Positions 46,951 through 56,371 of a DNA stretch of 64,000 nucleotides are shown piece after piece. The stretch lies in the NCBI RefSeq assembly GCF_003725295.1, contig NZ_QICB01000002.1, positions 434,001 through 498,000 on the forward strand, given 5' to 3'. The number at the start of each line of letters is the position of its first letter. Position 1 is the first letter of the stretch. The position numbers and the translations under genes were made by a program. The notes below the pieces were generated by a model. That model did not search any database. It saw only the letters and a list, made by a program, of their open reading frames with translations, and was not told where the DNA came from. The DNA is from Slackia faecicanis (lineage in GTDB: Bacteria > Actinomycetota > Coriobacteriia > Coriobacteriales > Eggerthellaceae).

Positions 46951-48024
46951 TTAGCGCTCTTCCACCGGCACGTAATCGATGTCGTAGCCGAAATAACGCG
47001 GACCTGCGATTTCGAGGCCGCGCGGGGTGCGCCAATGCTCATGCACGGGAATGCCCACGAGCACGCCGCGGGCGCCGTACTTCAGCGCCTCGGTGGTGAT
47101 GGGCAGCGCCGTTTCCGCATCGAGCACGGCGATCAGATCGGGGGCGCTGCAGAGCACTTCGCCGTCGGAGCGCGCGATCAGATGCTCGTTCTGGAACTCG
47201 ATTTCGCAAGTGCGGCCGTGATAGCCCTCGATGCCTTCGAAATGCGCATAGCCGCGCACGAACCCGCCCACCGTGCGGCGCGACACGTCGTCGAGCTTGC
47301 CGCGGAAAAGCTCCTTGCCCTTCAGCAGGTCCAAGATAACGGGAATGGGGTCGCCGCCCGCCTCGTGGGCTTCGCGAATGGTGCGTCCCACCACCTCGCA
47401 ATACGTCGACGTTCCAGGAATGCTGGTCTTTTTTGCCTGGGCGCCCGTCATGGCGTAGTCGGCCATGAACACGCTGCCACCCGTAGTGATGGCCACGTTG
47501 CGTGCCAGTCGCTCGGCCCATTCGTTATCGACCGCCTCGATAACCACGGTGTCGCCCTTTTCGTCGCACACCGCCGCAGGGCATGCGGGCACGTCGAACA
47601 AAGTCCAGGTCACATGGCGCAATTCGGGAAACGCACGGCCCATGCCGTCGGCGTCCACGATCGGCACGCCCTTGGCCGCAGCCACCTGGAACGGTAGAAG
47701 CGAATTCAATCCGCCCGCCTCGAGCGGCATGATGGCGTCGAACTTCTTGCCGAAGCGAGCCTCCAAGGCGTCCACGGCGCCGATGCCCTCAAGGCCGTTG
47801 GGGACCTTCTCCACCAGCACCGTGGGCGCGCCCAGCATATGCGACGCGCACACCCAGGCGTCGTCGTCCAGCTCATCGAGCGTCACCATCTCGAACGGTC
47901 CGTACTCCTCGATGGCCTGCAGGGCCATGAGCTTGCCGATATACGGGTCTCCGCCGCCGCCCGAGGCAAGAACGGCCGCGCCGACGGCCATATCCTCGAC
48001 TTCCTGCTTGCCGATAATACGCAC
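46951..48024 (-). CDS. DUF917 family protein, copy 1
   Basis: A 357-residue DUF917 protein. The start is GTG at 48024 (VRIIGKQEVEDMAVG), chosen because AGGAGG lies five bases before it and because both DUF917 copies then align from the start; the open frame runs 54 codons further without homology. AAVLASGGGGDPYIG, DADGMGRAFPELRHVTW and SRRTVGGFVRGYAHFEG match copy 2. It lies between DUF1177 and the HyuA-like gene. Confidence 0.9.
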   Translation of the reverse strand: MRIIGKQEVEDMAVGAAVLASGGGGDPYIGKLMALQAIEEYGPFEMVTLDELDDDAWVCASHMLGAPTVLVEKVPNGLEGIGAVDALEARFGKKFDAIMPLEAGGLNSLLPFQVAAAKGVPIVDADGMGRAFPELRHVTWTLFDVPACPAAVCDEKGDTVVIEAVDNEWAERLARNVAITTGGSVFMADYAMTGAQAKKTSIPGTSTYCEVVGRTIREAHEAGGDPIPVILDLLKGKELFRGKLDDVSRRTVGGFVRGYAHFEGIEGYHGRTCEIEFQNEHLIARSDGEVLCSAPDLIAVLDAETALPITTEALKYGARGVLVGIPVHEHWRTPRGLEIAGPRYFGYDIDYVPVEER

Positions 48025-48204
48025 GGCAACCTCCTTCTTTTTCGCAAAGAAGCGCCTGCCCTTTCGCGGGCGGCGCCTTGATTCCGAATGGGGGCGCGAA
48101 CCGCAGGCATCGCAGCGCGGGCGCCCCGTACCGGCCGCATCCGCGACGGCCGGCGAAGCGCATGCGCGCCGCGACGCAGCGGGCATGCGCGCCCAAGCGA
48201 CGCG

Positions 48205-49164
48205 CTACGCCAGCTCGTCCACCGGCGGCAGCGCGCCGAAGCCCTGCAGGCCGGCCATGTCGCCGTAGCGCGCGACGAACGCGCGATATTCGGCTTCGTC
48301 GCAGAACGAGCAGGCGCCGGCGCCGAACGCCTTGGCGGCCTCGATCATGAACGTGCCGGCCTCGTCCAGATCGCCCAGACGCGTGGCGCCGGTGGCGCAG
48401 CCCGCCACGGCGGTCTCGGTGGTGATGGCCACGCCCACCACGGGGGCGTCGGTGCAGGTGCACGGCTGAAGAATGCTGTTGAGATGATACAGGCCGTTGC
48501 CGTACGGCGTGATATCGGCCATCGAAAGCGCGAAGACGTGCGGCAGGCGGCCCGTGGCGGTCTGCGCCAGGTCGAGCAAATCTTCGCTCACGCGCATGAT
48601 GACGCCGCGCTTGACCGTGGGGCTGATCGCGAAGCCGCGCGCGTTGATGATGCGGTTGCCCTTGGTGGTGTCGCACACCAGAATGGCGTCGAGCTCGTCG
48701 GTCACTTCTTCTTTGTTGATGGCGGCCGTCGACGTGGGCGAGCCCATGAACGGCACGGGGTCGTGCGGGAAGGTGGGCGCATGCGGGCACACGTGCGTGG
48801 AAACGAACACGTCGCCCGGCAGCACGTCGCCCTTGCGACGCATGTCGATGAGCTTCGCGGCGCACGCGAGCGCCGTGAGCGCGCCGTCGCCGTCGGACAC
48901 GAAGCCGATGCGCTCGGGCCTGGCGCCCAAGCCGCCCAAACGGCCCAGCAGGCCGATCGTCGGCGCCTGGCCGCCCGCGGCCTTGCCCTGCGCGCCGGGA
49001 ATGCGCACGCGCACCATGTCGGTCGTACCCTTAGGGCTGGCCAGCGCATACGTCTCGACATCGCATTCGGGATCGATGCCGCGCAGATAGCTCGCCACCG
49101 CCTCGCCGCTCGCCTGCGGGGAATCCAAAACGTCGTACAGGTCCATCAGGTATCGCAGCAACAT
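48205..49164 (-). CDS. DUF1177 family protein
   Basis: A 319-residue DUF1177 protein, a family often next to DUF917 and hydantoinase genes. It looks like a soluble enzyme: residues around VSTHVCPHAPTFPHDPVPFMGS near 120-140 are rich in His and Cys, and DTTKGNRIINARGFAISPTVKRG follows. No signal peptide. AAAGGA lies seven bases before ATG 49164; the frame is open 65 codons upstream without support. Apparently first in the cluster. Confidence 0.85.
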   Translation of the reverse strand: MLLRYLMDLYDVLDSPQASGEAVASYLRGIDPECDVETYALASPKGTTDMVRVRIPGAQGKAAGGQAPTIGLLGRLGGLGARPERIGFVSDGDGALTALACAAKLIDMRRKGDVLPGDVFVSTHVCPHAPTFPHDPVPFMGSPTSTAAINKEEVTDELDAILVCDTTKGNRIINARGFAISPTVKRGVIMRVSEDLLDLAQTATGRLPHVFALSMADITPYGNGLYHLNSILQPCTCTDAPVVGVAITTETAVAGCATGATRLGDLDEAGTFMIEAAKAFGAGACSFCDEAEYRAFVARYGDMAGLQGFGALPPVDELA

Positions 49165-49265
49165 GGGGCGGTCCTTTCGTTTTGCGATCGAACAATATCC
49201 GCCCCATTGTAGCGTCAAGCCGGCCCGTCTGCAGCACGGCGGCGCGCTAAAGCGCAACCCCTCCG

Positions 49266-51827
49266 TCAGCCGCGAACGGGCCCTTCGCCGAGCTCCTTTT
49301 CCAGATAGCGGCCCGTCACGCTTTCCGCGCACGCCGCCACCTGCTCGGGCGTGCCGCACGCCACGATGCGCCCGCCGGCCTCGCCGCCGCCGGGACCCAT
49401 GTCGATCACGTGGTCCGCGTTGGCGATCATGTCCAGGTCGTGCTCGATCGCGATCACGGTTGCGCCGTTGTCCACCAGGCGCTGCAGCACGCCGATGAGC
49501 ACCTCCACGTCCAAAGGATGCAGGCCGATGGTGGGCTCGTCGAACACGAACAGCGCGTTTTCCTGGCTGCGCGTCATCTCGCCCGCCAGCTTCAGACGCT
49601 GTGCCTCGCCGCCCGACAGCGCGGGCGTCGCCTCGCCGAGAGTCAGATACCCCAGGCCCAGATCGCTCAACACGTCGAGCTTGGCCTTGGCCGTGCGCAG
49701 CCCGCCCACGCAGGCGCGGGCCTCGTCCACCGTCATGGCGAGCAGCTCAGGAAGCGAAACGGCCGCAGGATACAAGGCGGCGCCTTCACCGGATGCCGGC
49801 ACCGCACGCTTCACCTGATAGGCCTCGCGCGCATACCGGGCGCCGCCGCAGGTCGGGCACGGCACGTCCACATCGGGCAGAAACTGCGCGTCGAGCGATA
49901 TCTGGCCGGTGCCGTCGCAGGTGGCGCAGCGCAGCGATCCCGTGTTGTACGAGAAATCTCCCGCCTTGAGGCCGCGATCGCGCGCGTCGTCGGTCTTGGC
50001 GAAAGCGCGGCGCAAATCGTCGAGCACGCCCGAATAGGTGGCCACCGTCGAGCGCACGTTGGCGCCGATGGGACTCGCGTCGATCAGGTGGACGCGCTCG
50101 ATGCCGTTCGGGTCGAGGCGCGCCACGTGCGCGGGCAAAGCAGCGCCCTGGGCGGCCGCTTCGAGCGCGGGCACCAGGCTTTCGAGCACCATGGTGGTCT
50201 TGCCCGAGCCCGATGCGCCGGTCACCGCCGTCAGACGGCCGCGCGGCACGCGCACGCTCAGCGGCTTCACCGTATGGATGGCCCGCGTCTCCATAGCCAC
50301 GGCCCCGTGCGCGAACACGTCCTGCGCCGCGGCGCGCTCGCGGGCGCGAATGCGACGCTCTCCCGAAAGGAAGGCGCCCGTGCGGGAGCGTTCGCATCGC
50401 GCAAGCTCGGCAGGCGCGCCCTGCGCCACCACCGTTCCGCCCGCCGCGCCCGATGCCGGCCCGATCTCGATCACGTGGTCGGCATGGCGCAGCACGCGCA
50501 CGTCGTGATCGACCAGCACCACCGAATTGCCGTCGGCCAGAAGGTCGCCCATCACGCCGAGCAGGCCGTCAACGTTCGACGGATGCAGGCCGATCGAAGG
50601 CTCGTCGAGCACGTAGAGCACGCCCGTCGTGCGCCCGCGCACTGCACGCGCCAGCTGCACGCGCTGCCGCTCCCCCGTGGAAAGCGACGAGCTCGCGCGG
50701 TCGAGTGCAAGGTATCCCAGCCCCAGCTGCTGCAGGCGGCGAATGGGCTCGGCCATTTCGTCGACGATGGCGCGCGCCATGGGGCGCAGCTCGTCGGGCA
50801 CGAACCCTTCGACGCCGCCGACCCACGCCGCCAGCTCATCGAGCGTCAGCGCGCTCGCCTGCGCCAAGCTCACGCCGCCGATCTTCGGAGCCCGAGCCCG
50901 CGCGCACAAACGCGACCCGCCGCAATCGGGGCACGTTCCCTCGCGCAAGAACTTCGCCACGCGCGCGAGGCCCTTCTCGTCTTTCGCCTTGGCAAGCGAA
51001 TTCTCCACGGTGTACACCGCGTTGTAATACGTGAAATCGAGCTCGGCAACCTGGCCCGTTTTGGGCGACTGGTAGATGATGTGGCGCTTTTCGGCCGGGC
51101 CGTGGAACACCATGTCGCGCTCGGCCGCGGACAGCTCGCGAAACGGCACGTCGATCCGTACGCCCATCTCCTGCGCCACCTGCGGCATGAGCGACCACAT
51201 AAGCTGGCGCCACGACGCCACCGCCCCTTCCTGGATGCTCAGCGACTCATCCGACACCAACGTGCTTTCGTCCACCTGCCGCACGATTCCCGTGCCCGAG
51301 CACGTCGGGCAGGCTCCCGCGCCGTTGAAAGCCAGTTCTTCGGCGGAAGGCCCCATGAATTCCACGCCGCATTCCAGGCACCGAAGCGGCCGCTCCAGCG
51401 CCACGTTCATCGAAGGCGCGACATAATGCCCGTTCGGACACGCATGGCTCGCCAGGCGGGAGAACATGAGCCTCAGCGCGTTGAGCAGCTCGGTCGACGT
51501 GCCGAACGTCGAATGGACGCCCGGAATGCCGGGGCGCTGGCGCAACGCGATGGCGGCGGGCACATGGCGCACGTCGTCGACCTGAGGGCGGGCCGCCTGC
51601 GTCACGCGGCGGCGCGTATAGGTGGAAAGCGCGTCCAGATAACGGCGCGACCCTTCGGCGTAGAGCACGCCCAAAGCCAGCGAGCTTTTGCCCGACCCCG
51701 ACACGCCCGCGATGCCCACCAGCTTGCCCAGCGGAACGTCCACGTCGATGTTCTTCAGATTGTGCACGCGCGCGCCGCGCACTTCGATGCGATCCGGGGC
51801 GCCGAAGCGCCCGCTGCCCTGCTCCAC
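49266..51827 (-). CDS. UvrA2-like ABC-type excinuclease subunit A paralogue
   Basis: An 853-residue UvrA-family protein, shorter than housekeeping UvrA (about 940-960). Walker A 1 is GVSGSGKSSL at 41-50 and a second, GASGSGKTTM, lies near 540. Signatures are LSTGERQRVQLARA and LSGGEAQRLKLAGEM. Two zinc modules are visible (CPTCSGTG, CATCDGTG...CPTCGGARY). The shorter length suggests a UvrA2 that lacks the UvrB-binding insert; such proteins aid DNA repair or drug tolerance. GTG at 51827 has AAGGAAGG upstream. A long frame extension to 52097 overlaps the nitrilase-family gene and is unsupported. Confidence 0.85.
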   Translation of the reverse strand: MEQGSGRFGAPDRIEVRGARVHNLKNIDVDVPLGKLVGIAGVSGSGKSSLALGVLYAEGSRRYLDALSTYTRRRVTQAARPQVDDVRHVPAAIALRQRPGIPGVHSTFGTSTELLNALRLMFSRLASHACPNGHYVAPSMNVALERPLRCLECGVEFMGPSAEELAFNGAGACPTCSGTGIVRQVDESTLVSDESLSIQEGAVASWRQLMWSLMPQVAQEMGVRIDVPFRELSAAERDMVFHGPAEKRHIIYQSPKTGQVAELDFTYYNAVYTVENSLAKAKDEKGLARVAKFLREGTCPDCGGSRLCARARAPKIGGVSLAQASALTLDELAAWVGGVEGFVPDELRPMARAIVDEMAEPIRRLQQLGLGYLALDRASSSLSTGERQRVQLARAVRGRTTGVLYVLDEPSIGLHPSNVDGLLGVMGDLLADGNSVVLVDHDVRVLRHADHVIEIGPASGAAGGTVVAQGAPAELARCERSRTGAFLSGERRIRARERAAAQDVFAHGAVAMETRAIHTVKPLSVRVPRGRLTAVTGASGSGKTTMVLESLVPALEAAAQGAALPAHVARLDPNGIERVHLIDASPIGANVRSTVATYSGVLDDLRRAFAKTDDARDRGLKAGDFSYNTGSLRCATCDGTGQISLDAQFLPDVDVPCPTCGGARYAREAYQVKRAVPASGEGAALYPAAVSLPELLAMTVDEARACVGGLRTAKAKLDVLSDLGLGYLTLGEATPALSGGEAQRLKLAGEMTRSQENALFVFDEPTIGLHPLDVEVLIGVLQRLVDNGATVIAIEHDLDMIANADHVIDMGPGGGEAGGRIVACGTPEQVAACAESVTGRYLEKELGEGPVRG

Positions 51828-51954
51828 GAAAGCCGCCTTCCTTCCGACGAATGCCGTAGTGCATCCTAGCATGCCGGGCGAACGGGGCCGAAGGACGCGC
51901 GAGCGCGCCTCGCAAGAAGCCGCTACAATAGCCGAAACGAAAGGAAGGTGCCTC

Positions 51955-52773
51955 ATGAAGGACATGAAGATCGCCCTCGTGCAGTTCGAAGGCGAACTCG
52001 GCGAAGTCGAGAAAAACGTCGCCGACGCCTGCGCGCTGGTCGCCCAGGCCGCAGAAAACGGAGCCGACCTGGTGGTTCTGCCCGAGCTGTTCAGCACGGG
52101 CTACCACCTGGACACCATCGGCCCGCGCATCCTCGAACTGGCCGAGCCCATCGACGGCCCCACCGTGCGCGCCATGCGGCAGGCGGCGCGCGAGGCGGGC
52201 TGCTACGTTGTGGCGCCGATCGCGCTTATCCGCAATGTGGGCGGCGTGCCGTTCAACAGCGCCGTGCTGATCGACCGCGAAGGCAACGTGGCGGGAAGCT
52301 ACGACAAGGTGCATCTGTGGGCGCTCGAGCGCTTCTATTTCCGTACCGGCGCGACCTACCCCGTGTTCGACACCGATTTCGGCCGTATCGGCATCATCAT
52401 CTGCTACGACATGGGCTTCCCCGAGGCGGCGCGTTCCATGGCCCTGCAGGGCGCCGATTTGATCGTATGCCCGAGCGCCTGGTGCGCCGAAGACATGGAC
52501 GTCTGGGAAATCAACGCGCCCGCACGCGCGCTCGAAAACACGGTGTTCCTGGCGGCATGCAACCGCTTCGGCCGCGAGGGCGGCGATCTGTACATGCCGG
52601 GCAAATCCATGGTATGCAACCCGCGCGGCACGAAGATCGCCCAGCTTGAAGACGAAGCGGAGGGTATCCTCTACGTCGACCTCCGCGCGGCCGACATCGA
52701 TACCTACCGCGTGAAAAGTCCCTACCTGCGCGACCGTCGCGCCGACACCTACGAAGGCGTGGCGCGCTGGTAG
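51955..52773 (+). CDS. Carbon-nitrogen hydrolase (nitrilase superfamily)
   Basis: A 272-residue amidase/nitrilase-fold hydrolase. The catalytic triad is visible: Glu44 (VVLPELFSTGY), Lys118 (GSYDKVHLW) and Cys150 (GIIICYDMGFPE). It probably hydrolyses an N-carbamoyl or omega-amide substrate, but specificity cannot be assigned. AAGGAAGG lies six bases before the ATG. Transcribed divergently from the UvrA2-like gene and ended by its own terminator. Confidence 0.92.
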   Translation: MKDMKIALVQFEGELGEVEKNVADACALVAQAAENGADLVVLPELFSTGYHLDTIGPRILELAEPIDGPTVRAMRQAAREAGCYVVAPIALIRNVGGVPFNSAVLIDREGNVAGSYDKVHLWALERFYFRTGATYPVFDTDFGRIGIIICYDMGFPEAARSMALQGADLIVCPSAWCAEDMDVWEINAPARALENTVFLAACNRFGREGGDLYMPGKSMVCNPRGTKIAQLEDEAEGILYVDLRAADIDTYRVKSPYLRDRRADTYEGVARW

Positions 52774-52817
52774 AACGCGAGCAACAAGAAGCGCCGCGGC
52801 CGTATGCGGCCGCATGA

Positions 52818-52841
52818 AGAAGGGCCTGCGGGCCCTTCTTC
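52818..52841 (+). terminator. Terminator after the carbon-nitrogen hydrolase
   Basis: AAGAAGGGCC-TGCG-GGCCCTTCTT, a 10-bp perfect stem with T-rich 3' arm. Confidence 0.8.
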
Positions 52842-52991
52842 ATATTCGGACGGAAGTCGCAGCAAAAGAGCCGGCCGCATGCGTCGAACCGCGCGGAGAA
52901 CGCATGCTGGGCGACCGCGGCCGGCGGCGAGCACGATCAGGCGGGCCGGCACGCAACCGCGCTTCGCCGACGCGCGCCGGCCCGAACGCGA

Positions 52992-53015
52992 GAAAGGGGC
53001 CCGAAGGCCCCTTTC
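52992..53015 (-). terminator. Terminator after glmM
   Basis: GAAAGGGGCC-CGAA-GGCCCCTTTC, just 25 bases beyond the glmM stop; its arms give the T-rich tract on the minus strand. Confidence 0.7.
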
Positions 53016-53039
53016 GTTCTGTATTATCGCCGGTCGAGC

Positions 53040-54410
53040 TTACGCCAGCTCGGCTTCCACCACGTCGGCGATGGCGCGGGCATGGCCGTCGGCCACGTCC
53101 TGCGTTTCCGCCTCCACCATCACGCGGACCAACGGCTCGGTGCCGCTCGTGCGCACCAGTACGCGGCCGGCATCGCCCATGGCCTCCTCGGCGGCGCGCA
53201 CCGCGCCCCAGATGGCCTCGTTGCCGTCGAGCGCATGCTTGTCCTGCACGCGCACGTTGATCAGCGTCTGCGGGAAGCGCGTCATCACCGTGATGGCCTC
53301 TTCCACCGGCTTGCCGCTGCGGCGCACCGCCGCCAAGAACTGGCAGGCCGTCATAAGGCCGTCGCCCGTGGAGTTGTGCTCGAGCAAGATCATGTGGCCC
53401 GACTGCTCGCCGCCCAGGGCGTAGCCGCCCTCGCGCATGGCCTCGAGCACGTAACGGTCGCCCACCTTGGTCTGCAGCACCTCGATGCCGGCGGCGCGCA
53501 TCGCGCGCACGAAGCCCAGATTGGTCATGACCGTGGACACGGCCACGTTGCCGGGCAGGCAGCCGCGCTCTTTCAGATCGACCGCCAGCACGGCCTCCAT
53601 GACGTCGCCGTCTATCTCGGAGCCGTCGGCCGCGAGCATCATCACGCGGTCGGCGTCGCCGTCATGCGCGATGCCCACATCGGCGCCGCTTTCGGCCATC
53701 AGCTCGCGAAGCGGGCCCAGATTGGTGGAACCGCAACCCACGTTGATGTCGTTGCCGTCGAAATCGTCGTTGATCACGGTGACCTCGGCGCCCAGGCGGC
53801 GCAGCGCTTCGGCGCTGGTCAGAGACGATGCGCCATGGCCCGTATCGAGCGCCACGTGCAGGCCCGAGAAATCGATGCCCTGCGCCTGGATGGATCTCAC
53901 CACATGGTCGACATACATCTCGCACGCGTCTTCGACTTCCACCGCGACGCCCACCATGGAACCCGCAGGCATGCAGGCCTCTTCGCCTGCCTCGACCGCG
54001 CGGGCCACGACGCCCTCGAGGCCGCCTTCCACGATGAATTTCTCGATATCGTCTTCAACCGCGTCGGGCAGCTTGAAGCCCTGGCCGTCGAAGAATTTGA
54101 TGCCGTTGTACTCGGGCGGATTATGCGAGGCGGAAATCACGATACCGCCGTCGGCATGCAGCTCGCGCGTAAGCAGCGCGACCGCAGGCGTAGGAATGAC
54201 GCCCGCAAGAAGCGCGTCGCCGCCGGCGCTCGTGATGCCTGCCACCACAGCCGCTTCCAGCATATCGCCGCTTTTGCGCGTATCCTTGCCCAGGACCACG
54301 GTCGCGCCCATGAACGCCACCGCCGCCTGGCCCAGACGGTATGCCATCTCGCACGTCAAATCGACGTTCGCGACGCCGCGCACGCCGTCGGTTCCGAAAA
54401 GTCGAGCCAT
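53040..54410 (-). CDS. glmM: Phosphoglucosamine mutase
   Basis: Converts glucosamine 6-phosphate to glucosamine 1-phosphate, feeding GlmU and cell-wall synthesis. The 456-residue length is normal. The start MARLFGTDGVRGVAN is canonical, with AAAGGGG five bases upstream. The phosphoserine is Ser95 in VISASHNPPEYNG, the magnesium loop is HDGDADRVM near 240, and GGEQSGHM and RTSGTEPLVRVMVEA follow. It ends convergent with the nitrilase-family gene and is 118 bases past the EamA exporter. Confidence 0.97.
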   Translation of the reverse strand: MARLFGTDGVRGVANVDLTCEMAYRLGQAAVAFMGATVVLGKDTRKSGDMLEAAVVAGITSAGGDALLAGVIPTPAVALLTRELHADGGIVISASHNPPEYNGIKFFDGQGFKLPDAVEDDIEKFIVEGGLEGVVARAVEAGEEACMPAGSMVGVAVEVEDACEMYVDHVVRSIQAQGIDFSGLHVALDTGHGASSLTSAEALRRLGAEVTVINDDFDGNDINVGCGSTNLGPLRELMAESGADVGIAHDGDADRVMMLAADGSEIDGDVMEAVLAVDLKERGCLPGNVAVSTVMTNLGFVRAMRAAGIEVLQTKVGDRYVLEAMREGGYALGGEQSGHMILLEHNSTGDGLMTACQFLAAVRRSGKPVEEAITVMTRFPQTLINVRVQDKHALDGNEAIWGAVRAAEEAMGDAGRVLVRTSGTEPLVRVMVEAETQDVADGHARAIADVVEAELA

Positions 54411-54528
54411 AAACGCCCCTTTCAATGGTTGAACTTCCATATTTTACCACTCGCCGCGCGCGGCCTTTCACAGCCGGGCGTCCGACACCCTTCTGTGAAA
54501 AACGCCGAGCGCTCGGCGAGCGCAGGAA

Positions 54529-55446
54529 TCAGGCGGCCGCCTCGCGCACGGGCTTCGGCGCATCGAAGCGCGCCAGCAGAAACACCGTGGCCATGATGAG
54601 CGCGAATCCGACGAAATCCATGGGCGCGAACGGCGTGCGGAGCCACAGCGCGGCGAACGCCGTGGCCGACACGGTCTCAACGCTAGCAAGCAGGCTCGCC
54701 TTCGCCGCGCCCAGATCGTTGATCGCAGTCAGATACGCGGCGAACCCCAGCAACGTGCCGATGCCCGTCAGGCCGCCGAACATGGCCAGCATGCCGGAGC
54801 CGTCGAGCTGCGGGGCACGGGCCCACGATCCCGTGACCAAGTACAACACGACACCTCCCAGCAAAAGGCCGCTGCTCACCACGGCAAGGCTGCCATGCCG
54901 CTTCATAAGCGAGCCGGGCAGAAGCGAATACAGCGCCACCGACACCGCGGCCGCAAGGCCCCAGAACATGCCTTCGGGCGAAAGCGCCATCGTGGAGGGG
55001 TCGCCGTGCGTCGCCAGAAGAAACGTGCCCGCGACCACGCAGAGCACCGCGACGGATTCGCGGCCGCTTGGAAGACGGCGCGCCGCGAAGCACGACGCCG
55101 CCACGATCAGCACCGGCCCGACGTATTGCAAAACCGTGGCCGTTCCCGCATTGGAATACTGGATGGCCAGCAGGTACGTGACGCGGCACAGCGTCAGGCC
55201 CGCGAGGGAGAACAAGACCAAACGCCCCACCGACCGGGGGCTGCGCCAAAGGGAAAGCAGCGCGTCGCGACGTGCGACCAGCATGTATGCGACCAACAAG
55301 GCGCCCGCGACCGCCATGGCCACGGCCGACGCCCACAGCGGATCGACGCCCTGGCCGAACAGGTATTGCGAACACGCTCCCGAAAAGCCCCAGCCCGTGC
55401 CGCCGACCAAAGCCAGCACGACGCCCCGCCTCCGCCTATCGGCCAT
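54529..55446 (-). CDS. EamA/DMT superfamily transporter
   Basis: A 305-residue inner membrane exporter of the drug/metabolite superfamily with ten predicted helices and two EamA repeats (GGTGWGFSGACSQYLFGQGV early, and SPEGMFWGLAAAVSVALYSLL in the second half). Substrate unknown; often amino acids, sugars or drugs. GCGAGG is five bases before the ATG 55446. Divergent from luxS. Confidence 0.88.
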   Translation of the reverse strand: MADRRRRGVVLALVGGTGWGFSGACSQYLFGQGVDPLWASAVAMAVAGALLVAYMLVARRDALLSLWRSPRSVGRLVLFSLAGLTLCRVTYLLAIQYSNAGTATVLQYVGPVLIVAASCFAARRLPSGRESVAVLCVVAGTFLLATHGDPSTMALSPEGMFWGLAAAVSVALYSLLPGSLMKRHGSLAVVSSGLLLGGVVLYLVTGSWARAPQLDGSGMLAMFGGLTGIGTLLGFAAYLTAINDLGAAKASLLASVETVSATAFAALWLRTPFAPMDFVGFALIMATVFLLARFDAPKPVREAAA

Positions 55447-55674
55447 ACGAACCTCGCTTAGAAAAAACGCCTCTGAACAGCGTGGAAAACAAATCATCCC
55501 ATTGTATCGCGAAGGCGGCGGCATGCCCGCGCGAACCGGTTTCGCTATGAAGCCGGGAAAACGCCGACACGCGAAGATGCGCGGCCGGGCGGGCTTGCGC
55601 TATGCTATCGGCACCGACGAACACGACGGCGCGGCGACCGAACGCGCCGTCCGCCATACCGAACAGGAGCACCC

Positions 55675-56133
55675 ATGGAACTCAAGCAGATCGCCAGCTT
55701 TCAGGTAGACCACACCAAGCTGGTCCCCGGCATGTACACCTCGCGCGTCGACGGCGACATCACCACCTACGACATCCGCATGGTCAAGCCGAACTGCGGC
55801 ACCTACCTGCCCTACGCCGCCATCCACACCTTCGAGCACCTCTTCGCCACCTACGCGCGCAGCACCGAGCTGTCCGACCAGGTGATCTACGTCGGCCCCA
55901 TGGGCTGCCGCACCGGCTTCTATTTCCTCGTGCGCGATATGGAGCCCGCCGTGGCCATCAAGCTGGTCAACGATATGCTGGCTTTCGTGGCCGATTTCGA
56001 AGGCGCGATTCCCGGCGCCACCGAAGTCGAATGCGGCAATTACCGCGAGCAGGATCTGGAGGGCGCCAAAGAGATCGCACGCACGATGATTCCCATTCTC
56101 AAAGACTGGACCGTTGAGAAACTTGCCTACTAA
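55675..56133 (+). CDS. luxS: S-ribosylhomocysteine lyase (LuxS)
   Basis: Splits S-ribosylhomocysteine to homocysteine and the autoinducer-2 precursor DPD, part of the activated methyl cycle. At 152 residues it is the usual size. The zinc site is His51 and His55 of HTFEH with Cys120, and the catalytic cysteine is Cys78 in VGPMGCRTGFYF. GGAGC precedes the ATG. It ends before an AT-rich segment and a strong terminator. Confidence 0.97.
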   Translation: MELKQIASFQVDHTKLVPGMYTSRVDGDITTYDIRMVKPNCGTYLPYAAIHTFEHLFATYARSTELSDQVIYVGPMGCRTGFYFLVRDMEPAVAIKLVNDMLAFVADFEGAIPGATEVECGNYREQDLEGAKEIARTMIPILKDWTVEKLAY

Positions 56134-56371
56134 AAGATTGCATATAGATTTTAGTAGTGTTGATTACTTTTAGAAACCTAAAGGTAATGAATCTTAATAA
56201 GCGAAATGCATACCTGGTATCTTTAAGTAATATTTAGATTAACCTGGTTTATCTTCGAACTTCATTCCATATAGAAACCCTCTTACTAAAAGTAACTAAT
56301 ATCCTTTAAGTAAGAGGGTTTCTTTTATTGCTCCTGCTTTCTAAAAGCTTTCTTCAGTAGAAAAGAAATCA
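56134..56371. other. AT-rich segment between luxS and the restriction gene
   Basis: This 238-base stretch is much richer in A and T than its surroundings. It has an inverted repeat TTACTTTTAG-AAAC-CTAAAGGTAA (one mismatch) near its left end and the luxS terminator near its right. The composition break next to a restriction-modification pair suggests acquired DNA. No gene fits. Confidence 0.55.
56273..56323 (+). terminator. Terminator after luxS
   Basis: A 15-bp perfect stem AGAAACCCTCTTACT (56273-56287) with 56309-56323, followed by TTTATTG on the plus strand. Confidence 0.85.

Noticed and set aside
51828-52097. UvrA2 with 90 additional N-terminal residues (943 total, like UvrA1)
   Set aside because: The extension overlaps the nitrilase-family gene on the other strand, is low-complexity, and lacks family similarity. 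AAGGAAGG before GTG 51827 is a better start.
56134-56371. A prophage or integrated plasmid boundary
   Set aside because: Only the composition changes. There is no integrase, no repeat pair flanking the restriction genes, and no phage-type gene.
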